A stretch of DNA of 64,000 nucleotides. Source: Sphingopyxis sp. MWB1. Its GTDB lineage: Bacteria > Pseudomonadota > Alphaproteobacteria > Sphingomonadales > Sphingomonadaceae. Made by a program: the position numbers and the translations under genes. This document shows positions 42,589 through 52,231 of this stretch, in pieces. Numbering within the stretch: the first letter of the stretch is position 1; each line of letters begins with the position of its first letter. The stretch lies in the NCBI RefSeq assembly GCF_000763945.1, contig NZ_JQFJ01000005.1, positions 226,137 to 290,136 on the forward strand. The letters are read 5' to 3'. Under the pieces are notes generated by a model. It searched no databases. It worked only from the letters and a program-made list of their open reading frames with translations, and had not been told where the DNA came from.

Positions 42589-44025
42589 ATGAGCGACACC
42601 GAAACCCACCTCAAACAACATTATATCGGCGGCAAATGGGTCGACAGCCAGGGCGGCAAGCTCCACGACGTCATCAACCCCGCGACCGAGGAAGCAGCCT
42701 CGACCGTCGTCCTTGGCACTGCGGCCGATGTCGATGCCGCCGTCGCGGCAGCGCAGGAAGCCTATAAAAGCTATTCGCAGACCAGCCGCGAGGAACGGCT
42801 CGCGCTGATGAACCGCATTGTCGAGGAATATAAGAAGCGCGGGCCCGATCTTGCCAAATCGATGGCGAGCGAAATGGGCGCGCCGGTCAGCTTTGCCGGG
42901 ACGGCGCAGGTCGGCGCGGGCATTGGCGGCTTCCTTGGCACCATGGCGGCGCTCAAGGATTTTACCTTCACCGAGCAGATGGGGAAGAACAAGGTCGTTT
43001 ACGAACCCATTGGCGTGGTCGGCATGATCACTCCGTGGAACTGGCCGCTTAACCAGATTGCGCTGAAAGTCGCTCCTGCACTCGCCGCCGGGAACACGAT
43101 GGTCCTTAAACCGTCGGAGGAATGCCCCGGCAATGCGGTAATCTTTGCCGAGATCCTTGAAGCTGCAGGCGTCCCGGCGGGCGTGTTCAATCTGGTGCAG
43201 GGCGATGGCCCGACGGTCGGCAATGCGATCAGCGCGCATCCCGGCATCGACATGGTCAGCTTCACCGGATCGACCCGCGCGGGCATTCTCGTCGCCAAGG
43301 CGGCGGCCGATACGGTCAAGCGCGTCCATCAGGAACTGGGCGGCAAATCGCCCAATCTCGTCCTGCCCGATGCCGATTTCGAACAGGTGCTGCCGCCCAC
43401 GGTGCAGGGCGTGCTCGCCAATACGGGGCAAAGCTGCATCGCGCCGACCCGCATCCTCGTCCCCCGCGACCGCAAGGGGGAAGCTGTGGGCATCATCAAG
43501 GCGATATTCGACGGCGTGGAGGTCGGCGACCCGATGCAGGAAGGCGCGCATCTTGGCCCCGTCGTCAACAAGGCGCAGTTCGACAAGATTCAGGGGCTGA
43601 TCCAGTCGGCCATCGACGAAGGCGCAACGCTGGAAACCGGCGGCACCGGCCTGCCCGCCAATGTCAATCGCGGCTATTATATCAAGCCCACCGTCTTTTC
43701 CGGCGTTACCCGCGACATGCGGATTGCGAAGGAGGAGGTGTTCGGCCCCGTCGCGACCTTGATAGAATATGGCGACCTCGACGAAGCGATCGAAATTGCC
43801 AATGACACCGAATATGGCCTGTCGGCGGTCATTTCGGGCGATCCGGCCAAGGCCGCCGATGTCGCGCCCAAGCTGCGCGCGGGCATGGTTGGCGTCAACA
43901 ATTGGGGGCCCGCCCCCGGCGCCCCCTTTGGCGGTTACAAGCAATCGGGCAATGGCCGCGAGGGCGGATTGTTCGGCCTCAAGGACTTTATGGAGGTCAA
44001 GGCGATCAGCGGCCTTCCGGCCTGA
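42589..44025 (+). CDS. NAD(P)-dependent aldehyde dehydrogenase
   Basis: A 478-residue member of the aldehyde dehydrogenase superfamily, oxidising an aldehyde to an acid. The motifs are intact: GVVGMITPWNWPLNQIALKVAPALAAGNT (read in parts), the cofactor site FTGSTRAGI, the catalytic Glu in HQELGGKSPNLVL, the nucleophilic Cys in NTGQSCIAPTRI, and EEVFGPVATLI. The C-terminal PFGGYKQSGNGREGG is typical. Substrate specificity is not evident. The gene has its own upstream gap and ends in a strong terminator, so it may be monocistronic. Confidence 0.93.
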   Translation: MSDTETHLKQHYIGGKWVDSQGGKLHDVINPATEEAASTVVLGTAADVDAAVAAAQEAYKSYSQTSREERLALMNRIVEEYKKRGPDLAKSMASEMGAPVSFAGTAQVGAGIGGFLGTMAALKDFTFTEQMGKNKVVYEPIGVVGMITPWNWPLNQIALKVAPALAAGNTMVLKPSEECPGNAVIFAEILEAAGVPAGVFNLVQGDGPTVGNAISAHPGIDMVSFTGSTRAGILVAKAAADTVKRVHQELGGKSPNLVLPDADFEQVLPPTVQGVLANTGQSCIAPTRILVPRDRKGEAVGIIKAIFDGVEVGDPMQEGAHLGPVVNKAQFDKIQGLIQSAIDEGATLETGGTGLPANVNRGYYIKPTVFSGVTRDMRIAKEEVFGPVATLIEYGDLDEAIEIANDTEYGLSAVISGDPAKAADVAPKLRAGMVGVNNWGPAPGAPFGGYKQSGNGREGGLFGLKDFMEVKAISGLPA

Positions 44026-44066
44026 TCGGTCCCGCCGCCCAAATATGGGCACCGAATGACGCACGG

Positions 44067-44092
44067 CCCCTCCCGCTTTCGGGAGGGGTTTT
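44067..44092 (+). terminator. Rho-independent terminator after the aldehyde dehydrogenase gene
   Basis: A perfect 9-bp stem CCCCTCCCG (44067-44075) and CGGGAGGGG (44080-44088) with loop CTTT is followed by TTTTGCTTT. It sits 41 bases after the stop codon. It also shows that argJ begins downstream of it. Confidence 0.93.
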
Positions 44093-44124
44093 GCTTTGCA
44101 CGCAGAGCGATTATGCGGGGCGCC

Positions 44125-45351
44125 ATGATGACGCGCTCGCCTCTGGCCCCCGCCGCCTTTCCCGCCCTGCCTGCAATTGCCGGTGTGACCTGCCGCGTCG
44201 CGCGCGCGCATTATAAAGAATGGGACCGCTGCGACCTCAGCTATGTCGAGCTTGCCCCCGGCACCAGCGTCGCGGGCGTATTCACGCGCAATATCTGTTG
44301 CTCATCCGAAGTTGAACTGGGCCGGGAGCAGGTCAAGGGAGGCGCAGGCCGCGCGCTGATCGTCAATGCCGGCAACAGCAACGCCTTCACCGGATATCGC
44401 GGGCGCGAGGCGGTCGAACAGATCATGGCGCAAGTCGCGGAGCATCTGGGCTGCGCGGCGGATGAGGTGTTCGTCAGCTCAACCGGCGTAATCGGCGTTC
44501 CGCTTCCCAAGGACAAGGCGCGCGCGGGCGTCGCGGCAGCCCTGACGGCTGAGCCCTGTTCATGGGAGGATTTCGCGAACGCCATCGGCACCACCGACAC
44601 TTTTGCCAAGGGCGCGCACGCCAGCGCCATCGTCGGCGGGACGACCGTCCAGATCGCCGGGGTGATCAAGGGGTCGGGGATGATCGCGCCCGACATGGCA
44701 ACCATGCTCGGCTATATCTTCACCGACGCCGATGTTGCGCCAGCGCTGCTGCAGGACATGCTGACGCGCGCCACCGGCGAAAGCTTCAACGCCATCACGG
44801 TGGACAGCGACACATCGACCAGCGACACGGTGCTGCTCTTTGCCACCGGGGCTGCCGATCACCCGCGCCTTACCGATTGGGACGATGCGGGGGCCGATGC
44901 CCTTTATGCCGCCATCCGGCAGGTCGCGCTGGAGCTTGCCCAGCTCGTCGTGCGCGACGGCGAAGGCGCGACAAAATTCATCGAAGTGCAGGTTGACGGG
45001 GCGGTCAGCGACGAAAGCGCAAAGCGCGTCGCGCTCGCCATCGCCAATTCACCGCTGGTCAAAACCGCCGTCGCGGGCGAAGACGCCAATTGGGGCCGGG
45101 TGGTGATGGCAGTGGGCAAGGCCGGAGAGCCTGCCGACCGCGACCGGCTCGCCATCCGTTTCGGCGACCATATGGTCGCGAAGGATGGCTTGCCGATCGA
45201 GGGCTATGACGAAGCGCCGGTCGCCGATCATCTGAAAGGCCAGAATATCCGCATCGGCGTCGATCTGGGCTTGGGCGAAGGCCGCGCAACCGTTTGGACC
45301 TGCGACCTCACCCACGGCTATATCAGCATCAACGCCGATTATCGAAGCTGA
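44125..45351 (+). CDS. argJ: ArgJ bifunctional ornithine acetyltransferase / N-acetylglutamate synthase
   Basis: This is an arginine-biosynthesis enzyme that transfers acetyl from N-acetylornithine to glutamate. The start is set downstream of the terminator at 44067-44092; 44125 ([17 protein letters not shown]) fits best, with ATG at 44113 as an alternative. The 408-residue precursor has the autocleavage motif [17 protein letters not shown], where the Thr becomes the nucleophile of the beta chain. The C-terminal [17 protein letters not shown] is the usual ArgJ end, so the gene is complete. Its last 303 bases run antisense to an open frame that continues the trxA gene. Confidence 0.93.
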   Translation: MMTRSPLAPAAFPALPAIAGVTCRVARAHYKEWDRCDLSYVELAPGTSVAGVFTRNICCSSEVELGREQVKGGAGRALIVNAGNSNAFTGYRGREAVEQIMAQVAEHLGCAADEVFVSSTGVIGVPLPKDKARAGVAAALTAEPCSWEDFANAIGTTDTFAKGAHASAIVGGTTVQIAGVIKGSGMIAPDMATMLGYIFTDADVAPALLQDMLTRATGESFNAITVDSDTSTSDTVLLFATGAADHPRLTDWDDAGADALYAAIRQVALELAQLVVRDGEGATKFIEVQVDGAVSDESAKRVALAIANSPLVKTAVAGEDANWGRVVMAVGKAGEPADRDRLAIRFGDHMVAKDGLPIEGYDEAPVADHLKGQNIRIGVDLGLGEGRATVWTCDLTHGYISINADYRS

Positions 45352-45642
45352 ACAACCCGTCGCCCCCGCCCCGACCTTGGTCTCAACAGCCTCACCATTT
45401 TTGAACAAAATCATCGTGGGAATGCCGCGCACGCCATATTTGCCGGGCGCATCGGGATGATCGTCGATGTTGAGCTTGGCAATCACCACCTTGCCGTCAA
45501 GCTCATCCGAAATTTCTTCGAGCGCGGGGCCGATCATCTTGCACGGACCGCACCATTCGGCCCAGAAATCGACCAGTACCGGGGTGTCGCTGTCGAGGAC
45601 GTCGGCCTGAAAGCTGGCGTCGCTGATTGCCTTGGTAGCCAT
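45049..45642 (-). CDS. trxA: Thioredoxin with a missing C-terminal helix; frame continues antisense to argJ
   Basis: A thioredoxin, reducing disulphides in the cytoplasm. The start at 45642 has AGGAG upstream. Residues 1-92 are standard: [11 protein letters not shown] (active site CGPC at 31-34), KLNIDDHPD, and the cis-Pro segment [14 protein letters not shown]. After KVGA (about residue 92) the family's last helix, some 15 residues, is absent. The frame instead runs on for about 105 residues through the argJ antisense strand ([11 protein letters not shown]...) to a stop at 45049. The join falls in a G-rich tract, so a deletion, a frameshift or a sequence error are all possible; a one-base change there would end the protein at about 102-104 residues. 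Expect a damaged or redefined C-terminus. Confidence 0.75.
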   Translation of the reverse strand: MATKAISDASFQADVLDSDTPVLVDFWAEWCGPCKMIGPALEEISDELDGKVVIAKLNIDDHPDAPGKYGVRGIPTMILFKNGEAVETKVGAGATGCSASIIGVDADIAVGEVAGPNGCAAFAQAQIDADADILAFQMIGDRRFVIALDRQAILRDHMVAETDGEPVAVGRLSGLAHCHHHPAPIGVFARDGGFDQR

Positions 45643-45673
45643 AATATACTCCTGAAACTATCTTGAACCCTAG

Positions 45674-48600
45674 CTAGGGGGTTGCCCCGCCCGGCTCAAG
45701 GCCCTGGCGCCCAATTTCCCCTTGGCTCACCGCAAGCCGCGCTTGGAGGGCGGGACGGTGCGGCGCCAGCCCCTCGTTGCTCAGCATGATCAGCCGCGGC
45801 CCCGCCGTATAGAGCAGGCCCGCACGCACCCTATGCCCCGGAAAAATCACCGCCAGCGCATCGCGATAGGCCGCCATCTGCCGCAAATAGGCGGGGGCGA
45901 CGTCCCCGGCATCGCGGGGCACATGGCGCCCCGTCTTGTAATCGATAACGGTCACGGCATCGGCGGTAACGTGCAGCCGGTCGGCGATGCCCGACACGAC
46001 CGCGCCGCCCTCCACCACCGCCGACAGCGGGACTTCGGCCAGACTGTCCGGCCCGAAAAGCGCCGCATGGGCGGGGTCGTCCAGCACCGCCAGCACCTCG
46101 TCCGCCATCGCCGCGCGAGCTGCCGCATCAATATCGCCCGCCTGTGCCGCCAGCCAGCGCAGCGCGGCCTCGCGGCGCCCTTCAGCGGCCACGGGCGGCA
46201 GACGTTCGAACAGCGAATGAAGCAGCAGCCCGCGCCGCACGGCTTCGCCGCGCGCACTGCCCTGCGGCGGCGTCGCCACATCATCCTCGCCCAGCGCCGA
46301 TGGCGCGAGCGGACGCGGCGGGCGCGCTTCTTCGGGCGCGGCACGATGCGCCCAATCGGGCAAAGCGGGCAACGGCGGCGTCTTGTGCCCCTTTTTCCTT
46401 GCCGCGGCCCATTTGCCGGGATTGACCCGGTGCACCCGGCGCTGTCCCCAGTGCGGACCAGCCTCTTCCCATTCGGCGCCCATATCCGCGAGCAAATGTT
46501 CCGCCGCGCTATGCCAGCTTTGCTCGGGCACGCTCAAATCGGCCTTTTTGGTCACGCCTGCGACCACCAATATTTCCTCGGCGCGCGTCAGCGCGACATA
46601 GAAAAGTCGCCAATGCTCCTCTTCCGCTGCCTCCGCCGCCGCCTGATAGGCCTTGGCGAGCGCGCCCTGCCGCTCTTCGGCAGGCAAGGCAAAGACGGGC
46701 AATTTCTCCCATCCCGCGACATCGACGCTGAAGGGCCGGTGGCCGATCCCCGGATCGTCGGTTGCGTCCGCCAATATGACGATCGGCGCCTGCAGGCCTT
46801 TCGAGCCATGCACCGTCATCACCCGCACCACATCGCTGCGCGCTTCGGTCTGGCGCTTGATGTCGGCGGCGCTCGCCTCTACCTGGGTCAAAAAGCCGAG
46901 CAGCGAGACCGTCTCGCGCTGTTCAAAGGCCAGCGCCTGATTGAGCAATTCGTCAATCGGATCGCGCGCTTCGCGGCCCAGCCGGGCGTAAAGCTTGCGC
47001 CGCCCGTCGATTGGCCCTGACAGGATCGTTTCCAGAAAGCGAAACGGCGTGGTGAAATCCGCCATGGCGAGCATCTGCCGCAGCGCCGCCATGCTCTCCG
47101 CAGGAATATCGGCTTCGCTGGCGCGCAGATGCTCCCATATCGCGGCGCGTCCCCGCTTGTGGACGCGCGCAAAAAGCTCGTCCTGCGTCCAGCCGATCAG
47201 GGGCGACACCAGCAGGGCGGCGAGATTGAGATCGTCGAGCGGCTGCACGGCAAAGCGCATCGCCGCGATCAGATCCTGCACCCCCAGCGGCTGCGTCAGC
47301 GCGAAACGATCGACCCCCGCGACGGGCACATGCAGCGCCTGTAACCGCGCGACGATCCGCGCCGCCAGATCGCGGCGCCGCCGCACCAGGATCATCACGT
47401 CGCCGGGCGCCACGGGCCGCCCGTCGCGGCCATGCGCGATCCAGTCCTGCACCTCATCGGCGATGGCGCGGGCGAGCCGCATGCTCGCGGGGTCGGATGC
47501 CGGCGCACTTCCTCCTTCGCCGCCCTCTTCACCCCCCTCGCCGCTGCCGTCGCCGGCTTCTTCGGCAAGGGCATCGAGCGCTTTTCCGACCGGCAGCGGA
47601 CGCCACAGCTCGACCTGTCCCGCCTGCCCCTTGCGGAAGGGATGATGGGGCGGCTCGCGCCCTTCCAACCCCATCCGTTCCGCGCCGCCCGCCGCCAGCC
47701 AGGCATCGGCAAGGTCGAGCACCGCCGGGGTCGAGCGATAGTTGGAGAGCAGATTGACCGCGCGAAACGCCTGCCCTGCCCGTTCCCCCAAGCCCTCGAA
47801 CAGCGCGCGCGCCGCGGCAAAGGCGCGCGGCTCGGTCCCCTGAAAGCCGAAAATCGCCTGTTTGCGGTCACCCACGGTGAACAGGGTGCGCACCCGTTCG
47901 CTATCCTCCGGGCTGGCGGCGAAAAATTCTTCGGCCAGCGACAGGATGATGCCCCATTGGCGCATATTGGTGTCCTGCGCCTCATCGACCAATATATGGT
48001 CGGTGCGCTGATCGAGCTTGAAACGCACCCATTCGCCAAAGCTGCTGACACGCAGCAGCGCGCCCGCAAGCGTGATCAGATCGTCGAAATCGGCCAGCCC
48101 CTGTTCGCGCTTCGCCAGCGCATAGGCTTCTGCAAAGCGGCTTCCCAATGTCCACGCCTGCGCCAGATCGTCGGCGACGCGCATCGCCGTCGCCGTGCCT
48201 TTCAGCGTCTGCGCTGCTGCGACGATCCGCACCGCATGGTCTAGGCAATCTTGCATCTTGCCCTTCTCGCCCGCGAAATCAGCACGCATTTCGCCCTTGC
48301 CGGTCAGGAAGCAGCCGAGCAGATCGTCCAGCATCGGGGCGCGGGCGCGGGCATCGCCCCCCAGCCACGCCGCCATCATGTCAGCGCAGGCCAGCCCCGT
48401 TTTTGTCCCCCAATTGGCGCCGCTCGTCGCCACCGCGGCAATATCAGCCTCGGCGATGGCGCCCGCCGCCAATTGCTCCTCGACCCAAAGGTCGACATCG
48501 TCTGCGGTGGGAAGATTAAGGGCCGCGCGCAAATCATGGCGACGCGGCGGCAAGCCCGCTGCCGGGCCGCCGAAAACCGATGCACAGCTCGACAGGAAGG

Positions 48601-49186
48601 AAATCGCCGCATCGGGCCCCAGCCGCCGCGACAGCATCGCCGCCGCCGCTCGCCATTGCGCCGCGTCCCTGTCGGCGTCAACCAATTGGGCGAGGACGGC
48701 GCGCTGCAGCGCCGCCGCCTCATCCTCCTCAATCGCGCGAAAGCCGGGAAGCAGCTTTGCCTCCAGCGGAAAACTCGCGAGCAAGGTCTGGCAAAAGGCA
48801 TGGATGGTCTGAACCCGGATGGCGCCGCCGGGGCTGTCGATCACCGTGGCAAACAGCGCGCGCGCCCGCGCCATCAGCCCCGGCATTTGCCAGTCGAGGC
48901 CCAGCGCATGAAGGTCGAGCCGCAAATGGCTATCTTCCATCCGCACCCAGGCGGCGAGCCGTTCGTGGATGCGGTGCGCCATTTCGGCGGCCCCCGCCTT
49001 GGTAAAGGTGATGCACAAAATCGCCTCGGGCGACACGCCGCTCAGCATCAGGCGCAGCACCCGCGCCGACAGCACTTGCGTCTTGCCCGTTCCTGCCGAA
49101 GCGCCCAGCCACACGTGGCGCACGGGATCGGCGGCAGCGCCCTGATGCGGATCGAGCGCGGCGAGGGTGTTGGCCGTGCCCATCAT
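45674..49186 (-). CDS. addA: AddA helicase-nuclease, double-strand break repair
   Basis: This is the large subunit of AddAB, which processes broken ends for homologous recombination. The start ATG at 49186 overlaps the addB stop. The 1170-residue protein has Walker A WLGASAGTGKTQVL and CITFTKAGAAEMAHRI. UvrD-like helicase motifs follow (DHILVDEAQDTN, FTVGDRKQAIFGFQG, NYRSTPAVL, VMTVHGSKGLQAPIVIL and LFYVALTRAEE). A C-terminal RecB-type nuclease carries VIDYKTGRHVP. All main motifs are intact. It lies between addB and trxA in one minus-strand run. Confidence 0.95.
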   Translation of the reverse strand: MMGTANTLAALDPHQGAAADPVRHVWLGASAGTGKTQVLSARVLRLMLSGVSPEAILCITFTKAGAAEMAHRIHERLAAWVRMEDSHLRLDLHALGLDWQMPGLMARARALFATVIDSPGGAIRVQTIHAFCQTLLASFPLEAKLLPGFRAIEEDEAAALQRAVLAQLVDADRDAAQWRAAAAMLSRRLGPDAAISFLSSCASVFGGPAAGLPPRRHDLRAALNLPTADDVDLWVEEQLAAGAIAEADIAAVATSGANWGTKTGLACADMMAAWLGGDARARAPMLDDLLGCFLTGKGEMRADFAGEKGKMQDCLDHAVRIVAAAQTLKGTATAMRVADDLAQAWTLGSRFAEAYALAKREQGLADFDDLITLAGALLRVSSFGEWVRFKLDQRTDHILVDEAQDTNMRQWGIILSLAEEFFAASPEDSERVRTLFTVGDRKQAIFGFQGTEPRAFAAARALFEGLGERAGQAFRAVNLLSNYRSTPAVLDLADAWLAAGGAERMGLEGREPPHHPFRKGQAGQVELWRPLPVGKALDALAEEAGDGSGEGGEEGGEGGSAPASDPASMRLARAIADEVQDWIAHGRDGRPVAPGDVMILVRRRRDLAARIVARLQALHVPVAGVDRFALTQPLGVQDLIAAMRFAVQPLDDLNLAALLVSPLIGWTQDELFARVHKRGRAAIWEHLRASEADIPAESMAALRQMLAMADFTTPFRFLETILSGPIDGRRKLYARLGREARDPIDELLNQALAFEQRETVSLLGFLTQVEASAADIKRQTEARSDVVRVMTVHGSKGLQAPIVILADATDDPGIGHRPFSVDVAGWEKLPVFALPAEERQGALAKAYQAAAEAAEEEHWRLFYVALTRAEEILVVAGVTKKADLSVPEQSWHSAAEHLLADMGAEWEEAGPHWGQRRVHRVNPGKWAAARKKGHKTPPLPALPDWAHRAAPEEARPPRPLAPSALGEDDVATPPQGSARGEAVRRGLLLHSLFERLPPVAAEGRREAALRWLAAQAGDIDAAARAAMADEVLAVLDDPAHAALFGPDSLAEVPLSAVVEGGAVVSGIADRLHVTADAVTVIDYKTGRHVPRDAGDVAPAYLRQMAAYRDALAVIFPGHRVRAGLLYTAGPRLIMLSNEGLAPHRPALQARLAVSQGEIGRQGLEPGGATP

Positions 49187-52173
49187 TCGCTCTCCCCGCG
49201 CCCGAACCATTCGTCGCGGCGCATCAACTGGTCATAATCGCCATAGCCTTTCAGCTCTCCCGGCGCGAAGGGCGCATCGCCGAACAGATAATGGGCCGCC
49301 AGTTCCGACAGCGCATCGGCAGCATGGTTGATCGCCTCTTCGGCACTTTTTAGTCCGCTTCGCGAACCATATGTGTTCGAAATCTTGCCAGCCCCTCCGG
49401 CGCGCCGGTCGGGACGCAGGCTCCAATATTCCAGCGCGCTGACCGGGGCCGCCGCAACATCCTTCATTCCGCCGCGCTCGGCGATCAGGCCGAGCAGCCC
49501 CAATTGATTGTCGATCTTGTCAAACGCCGCCTTGGCGCTGGGCGCACCGCCCGTTTTATAATCGACAATGGCAAGACTGCCATTGTCGAGCCGGTCGACC
49601 CGGTCGGCCTTGCCGTGCAAGGTCACGCCGTCGATCACCGCTTCCCCCTTCACTTCGGGATCAACGGGCGTCCGCCCCTCTGCCGCCCAAAGCTGCTGGG
49701 CGGCCCAGCGCAGCGCCGGCTCCATGCGCGGCAGCCAGAAGGCGCGGGCAATGGCATCGAGCGCAGGATCGCGGCGCAGCGCATCGAGCGCGGCCTCGAA
49801 CCCCTCGCGCGTGGCGCCCGCACGCACCCATTGTTCGAACAACAGATGCACGCGCGTCCCCCGCCAGCGCGGGTCGGGCGCAGCGCTCAGCCGGTCGAGG
49901 GGCGAAAGGCCCAATATCTGGTTCGCGTAAAAGGCAAAGGGATCGCGTGCCAGCCGGTCCACGGCGGTCACGCTGATACGGCGCGGGCGCACCTCGGCGG
50001 GCGGACGCGGCGCCGGGCGTCCCACGGGCGCGGCATCGCCGGGGGGAAGATCGAGCGCGGCGGCAAGCCGGGTCAGCGGCACGCCTCCCGGCGCAGGCTC
50101 GGGCAATTCGCCCGCCAGCGCGGCGAGGCGCAGCCAGAAGCGCGAGGCGACCGCGGGGTCGCCGCCGCTGCGTTCGGCGCGGGTCACGACAATTTCGCCA
50201 GCCCCCAGCGCACCGGCAAAATCATGCGCCGCCATCCCCTGCTGCCGTTCGGGCGCAGGCAGGCCGAGCAGGCGGCGAATACCGGGCGCCAGCCAGGGGT
50301 CGGGCTGCGTCGCGGCGGGCCAGCGCCCTTCGTCGAGTCCGCCCAAAATCATCAGATCGGCGCGCTGCAACCGCGCCTCCAGCAAACCCCAGATGAACAG
50401 GCGCGGATGCCCGCCAAAGGGGGGACGCACGCTCGCCTGCCCCAAAAGCTGGTCCAGCATCGCGGGGAAATCGGCGGGATCGACCAGCGCCGGGCCATCA
50501 GTCTTGGCAAGGCTCCATTGATCGAAAAGGTCGGCGAGCATCCGGCCCGCCGGTCCGGCCCAGACAGCATCGCCCGCAAGCCAATCCAGCGCCGCCTGCA
50601 CCGCGGCGAGCAGATCGGCAGGCGGAACCGGCCCGCTTGCGAAGGCCGCCAGCGCGCTTTCGAGCGCCGCGCTCACCTCGCTCCACCACGACTGTAATTG
50701 CACCGCCAGCCCGTGGCGGCGCGCCTCCTTGTCCGCTGCCCGCTCCGCGATACGCGCGCTCACTCCGGCCCAGCCCGGCTCCAGCCCCGGCTCGCGCAGC
50801 ATCAGGTCCAGCCGCCGCAGTTGATCGAGCCACGCCGTCCGCCCCTCGCCCTTGCGCACCAGCGGATGGGCGAGCAGGGCGACGAGCGCCACCGGGTCAA
50901 AATCCGCCGCCAGCTTGGCAAGCAGCAACAGCAAGGCGCCGGGCGGCGTGCGCGAGAGGGGTTGGCCCGCGCTGTCATCGACGCCAATGCCCCAGCGGGT
51001 AAGCGCCGCTGCAACCCGTTCGGCCAATCCGCGATCGGGCGTGACAAGGGCGGCGGTGCGCCCCGGCATCTCAATCGCCTCGCGCATCAAAAGGGCGATG
51101 CCCTGCGCTTCCTGCCCGTCATCGGGAAAAACCGCGCCACTTATCCCCGCCGTCGCCGCCGACAAGTCTCCCGCCGTCTGCCACTGGGCGCTATAATCGG
51201 CGGGCGCGAAGAGCAGCGAGACAAAGGGGCTGCGGTCTTCCGGCCCGTCAAAGGGCGAAGCCGCGTCCCATGGGGCCACTTCCTCGCGGCGTACCCCCAT
51301 GCGGTCGAGCAGCAATTTCAGATGATATTGCGGATGGGTTTCGAGCGGCCGCGTGCGCCATCCGGCCTCGCCTTCCTCCGGCGGAGCGGTGGGGCCAAGC
51401 GCCTCCCACTCGCCCTCGCTCATGCTCTGGTCGAGCCCGGGCAGAACGACCGCCCCGTCGGGCCGATCCGCGACAACGCGCAGCAGGCGCGCAATGGCAG
51501 GCGCTGCGGTCGTCACCCCGGCGGCGATGGTGAAGCGCGCGGGCGGCGCCGCCCGCCACGCCGCCGCCACCCGGCCGAGCATCTGGTTGCGCCGTGCCGC
51601 GCGGTCGATACTTCCCGTGCTGGCCAGCGCTTCGGGCCAATGATCGACCAGCAAGCGCAGCCGCGCGAGCGAGGCCTGCCAATGATCGGCAAAGGCGCCG
51701 AGATCGAGGTCGGTGAGCGCGCGCACCGTTACCTCCTCATAATGGAGCTGGTCGATGACACGCGCGAGGCCGTCCGCAAGCTGAAAAGCCGCTGCTCCCT
51801 TGATCGGTGCCTCACCTTCGGGCGTATGCGCCTCTATCAGGCGCGCGAGCAGCAAGCGGCGGCGCAGCGGCTCGATGGCCGGTGGCAGGGGATCGGCGTC
51901 AATCGCATCGAGCGCGAGACCGATATTCTCATCCAGATCGGCATCGCCGATCACCGCAAGCCGGGGCATGAGCAGCCCCTTGCCGCCCGCGCGCACAAAA
52001 GCCGCCTGCACGGCGCTGCGCGCGCGATTGCTGGGCAGCAATATCAGGCCGTGCGCGAGGTCCAGCGGCGTGCCTCCCCAGCGCGCCATCACCCCCGCGA
52101 CCAGCGCATCGGCAAAGGCGCGGTGAATGGGAATGGAAAACAGGGTGGGCTTTATGGATTCGGGCTGCGTCAT
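49183..52173 (-). CDS. addB: AddB, second subunit of the AddAB helicase-nuclease
   Basis: AddB is the partner of AddA in double-strand break repair. The 996-residue protein starts at 52173 (MTQPESIKPTLFSIPIHR), where a longer upstream frame gives only a spurious tail. The N-terminal part is of the alphaproteobacterial AddB type (FADALVAG, LILLPSNRARSAVQAAF). The middle carries inactivated helicase folds (LFIWGLLEARLQRADLMILGGLDEGRWP in parts). A C-terminal nuclease has LAIVDYKTGGAPS. The start codon lies at the edge of a dispersed-repeat fragment and lacks an obvious ribosome-binding site. It overlaps addA by four bases. Confidence 0.94.
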   Translation of the reverse strand: MTQPESIKPTLFSIPIHRAFADALVAGVMARWGGTPLDLAHGLILLPSNRARSAVQAAFVRAGGKGLLMPRLAVIGDADLDENIGLALDAIDADPLPPAIEPLRRRLLLARLIEAHTPEGEAPIKGAAAFQLADGLARVIDQLHYEEVTVRALTDLDLGAFADHWQASLARLRLLVDHWPEALASTGSIDRAARRNQMLGRVAAAWRAAPPARFTIAAGVTTAAPAIARLLRVVADRPDGAVVLPGLDQSMSEGEWEALGPTAPPEEGEAGWRTRPLETHPQYHLKLLLDRMGVRREEVAPWDAASPFDGPEDRSPFVSLLFAPADYSAQWQTAGDLSAATAGISGAVFPDDGQEAQGIALLMREAIEMPGRTAALVTPDRGLAERVAAALTRWGIGVDDSAGQPLSRTPPGALLLLLAKLAADFDPVALVALLAHPLVRKGEGRTAWLDQLRRLDLMLREPGLEPGWAGVSARIAERAADKEARRHGLAVQLQSWWSEVSAALESALAAFASGPVPPADLLAAVQAALDWLAGDAVWAGPAGRMLADLFDQWSLAKTDGPALVDPADFPAMLDQLLGQASVRPPFGGHPRLFIWGLLEARLQRADLMILGGLDEGRWPAATQPDPWLAPGIRRLLGLPAPERQQGMAAHDFAGALGAGEIVVTRAERSGGDPAVASRFWLRLAALAGELPEPAPGGVPLTRLAAALDLPPGDAAPVGRPAPRPPAEVRPRRISVTAVDRLARDPFAFYANQILGLSPLDRLSAAPDPRWRGTRVHLLFEQWVRAGATREGFEAALDALRRDPALDAIARAFWLPRMEPALRWAAQQLWAAEGRTPVDPEVKGEAVIDGVTLHGKADRVDRLDNGSLAIVDYKTGGAPSAKAAFDKIDNQLGLLGLIAERGGMKDVAAAPVSALEYWSLRPDRRAGGAGKISNTYGSRSGLKSAEEAINHAADALSELAAHYLFGDAPFAPGELKGYGDYDQLMRRDEWFGRGESE

Positions 52174-52198
52174 GGCGAATGCAGCGAAGCAATCTGCC
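52169..52198 (-). repeat. Dispersed-repeat fragment at the addB start codon
   Basis: On the minus strand this reads GCAGATTGCTTCGC, then TGCATTCGCCATGACG. That resembles the widespread intergenic element ending in CGCAATGACG. The addB ATG is part of it. A second copy is near the window end (63914-63954). The copies differ in their middle. Confidence 0.5.
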
Positions 52199-52231
52199 AC
52201 CAGTTAAGCAAGTGCTGGATTGCGCGTCCCG

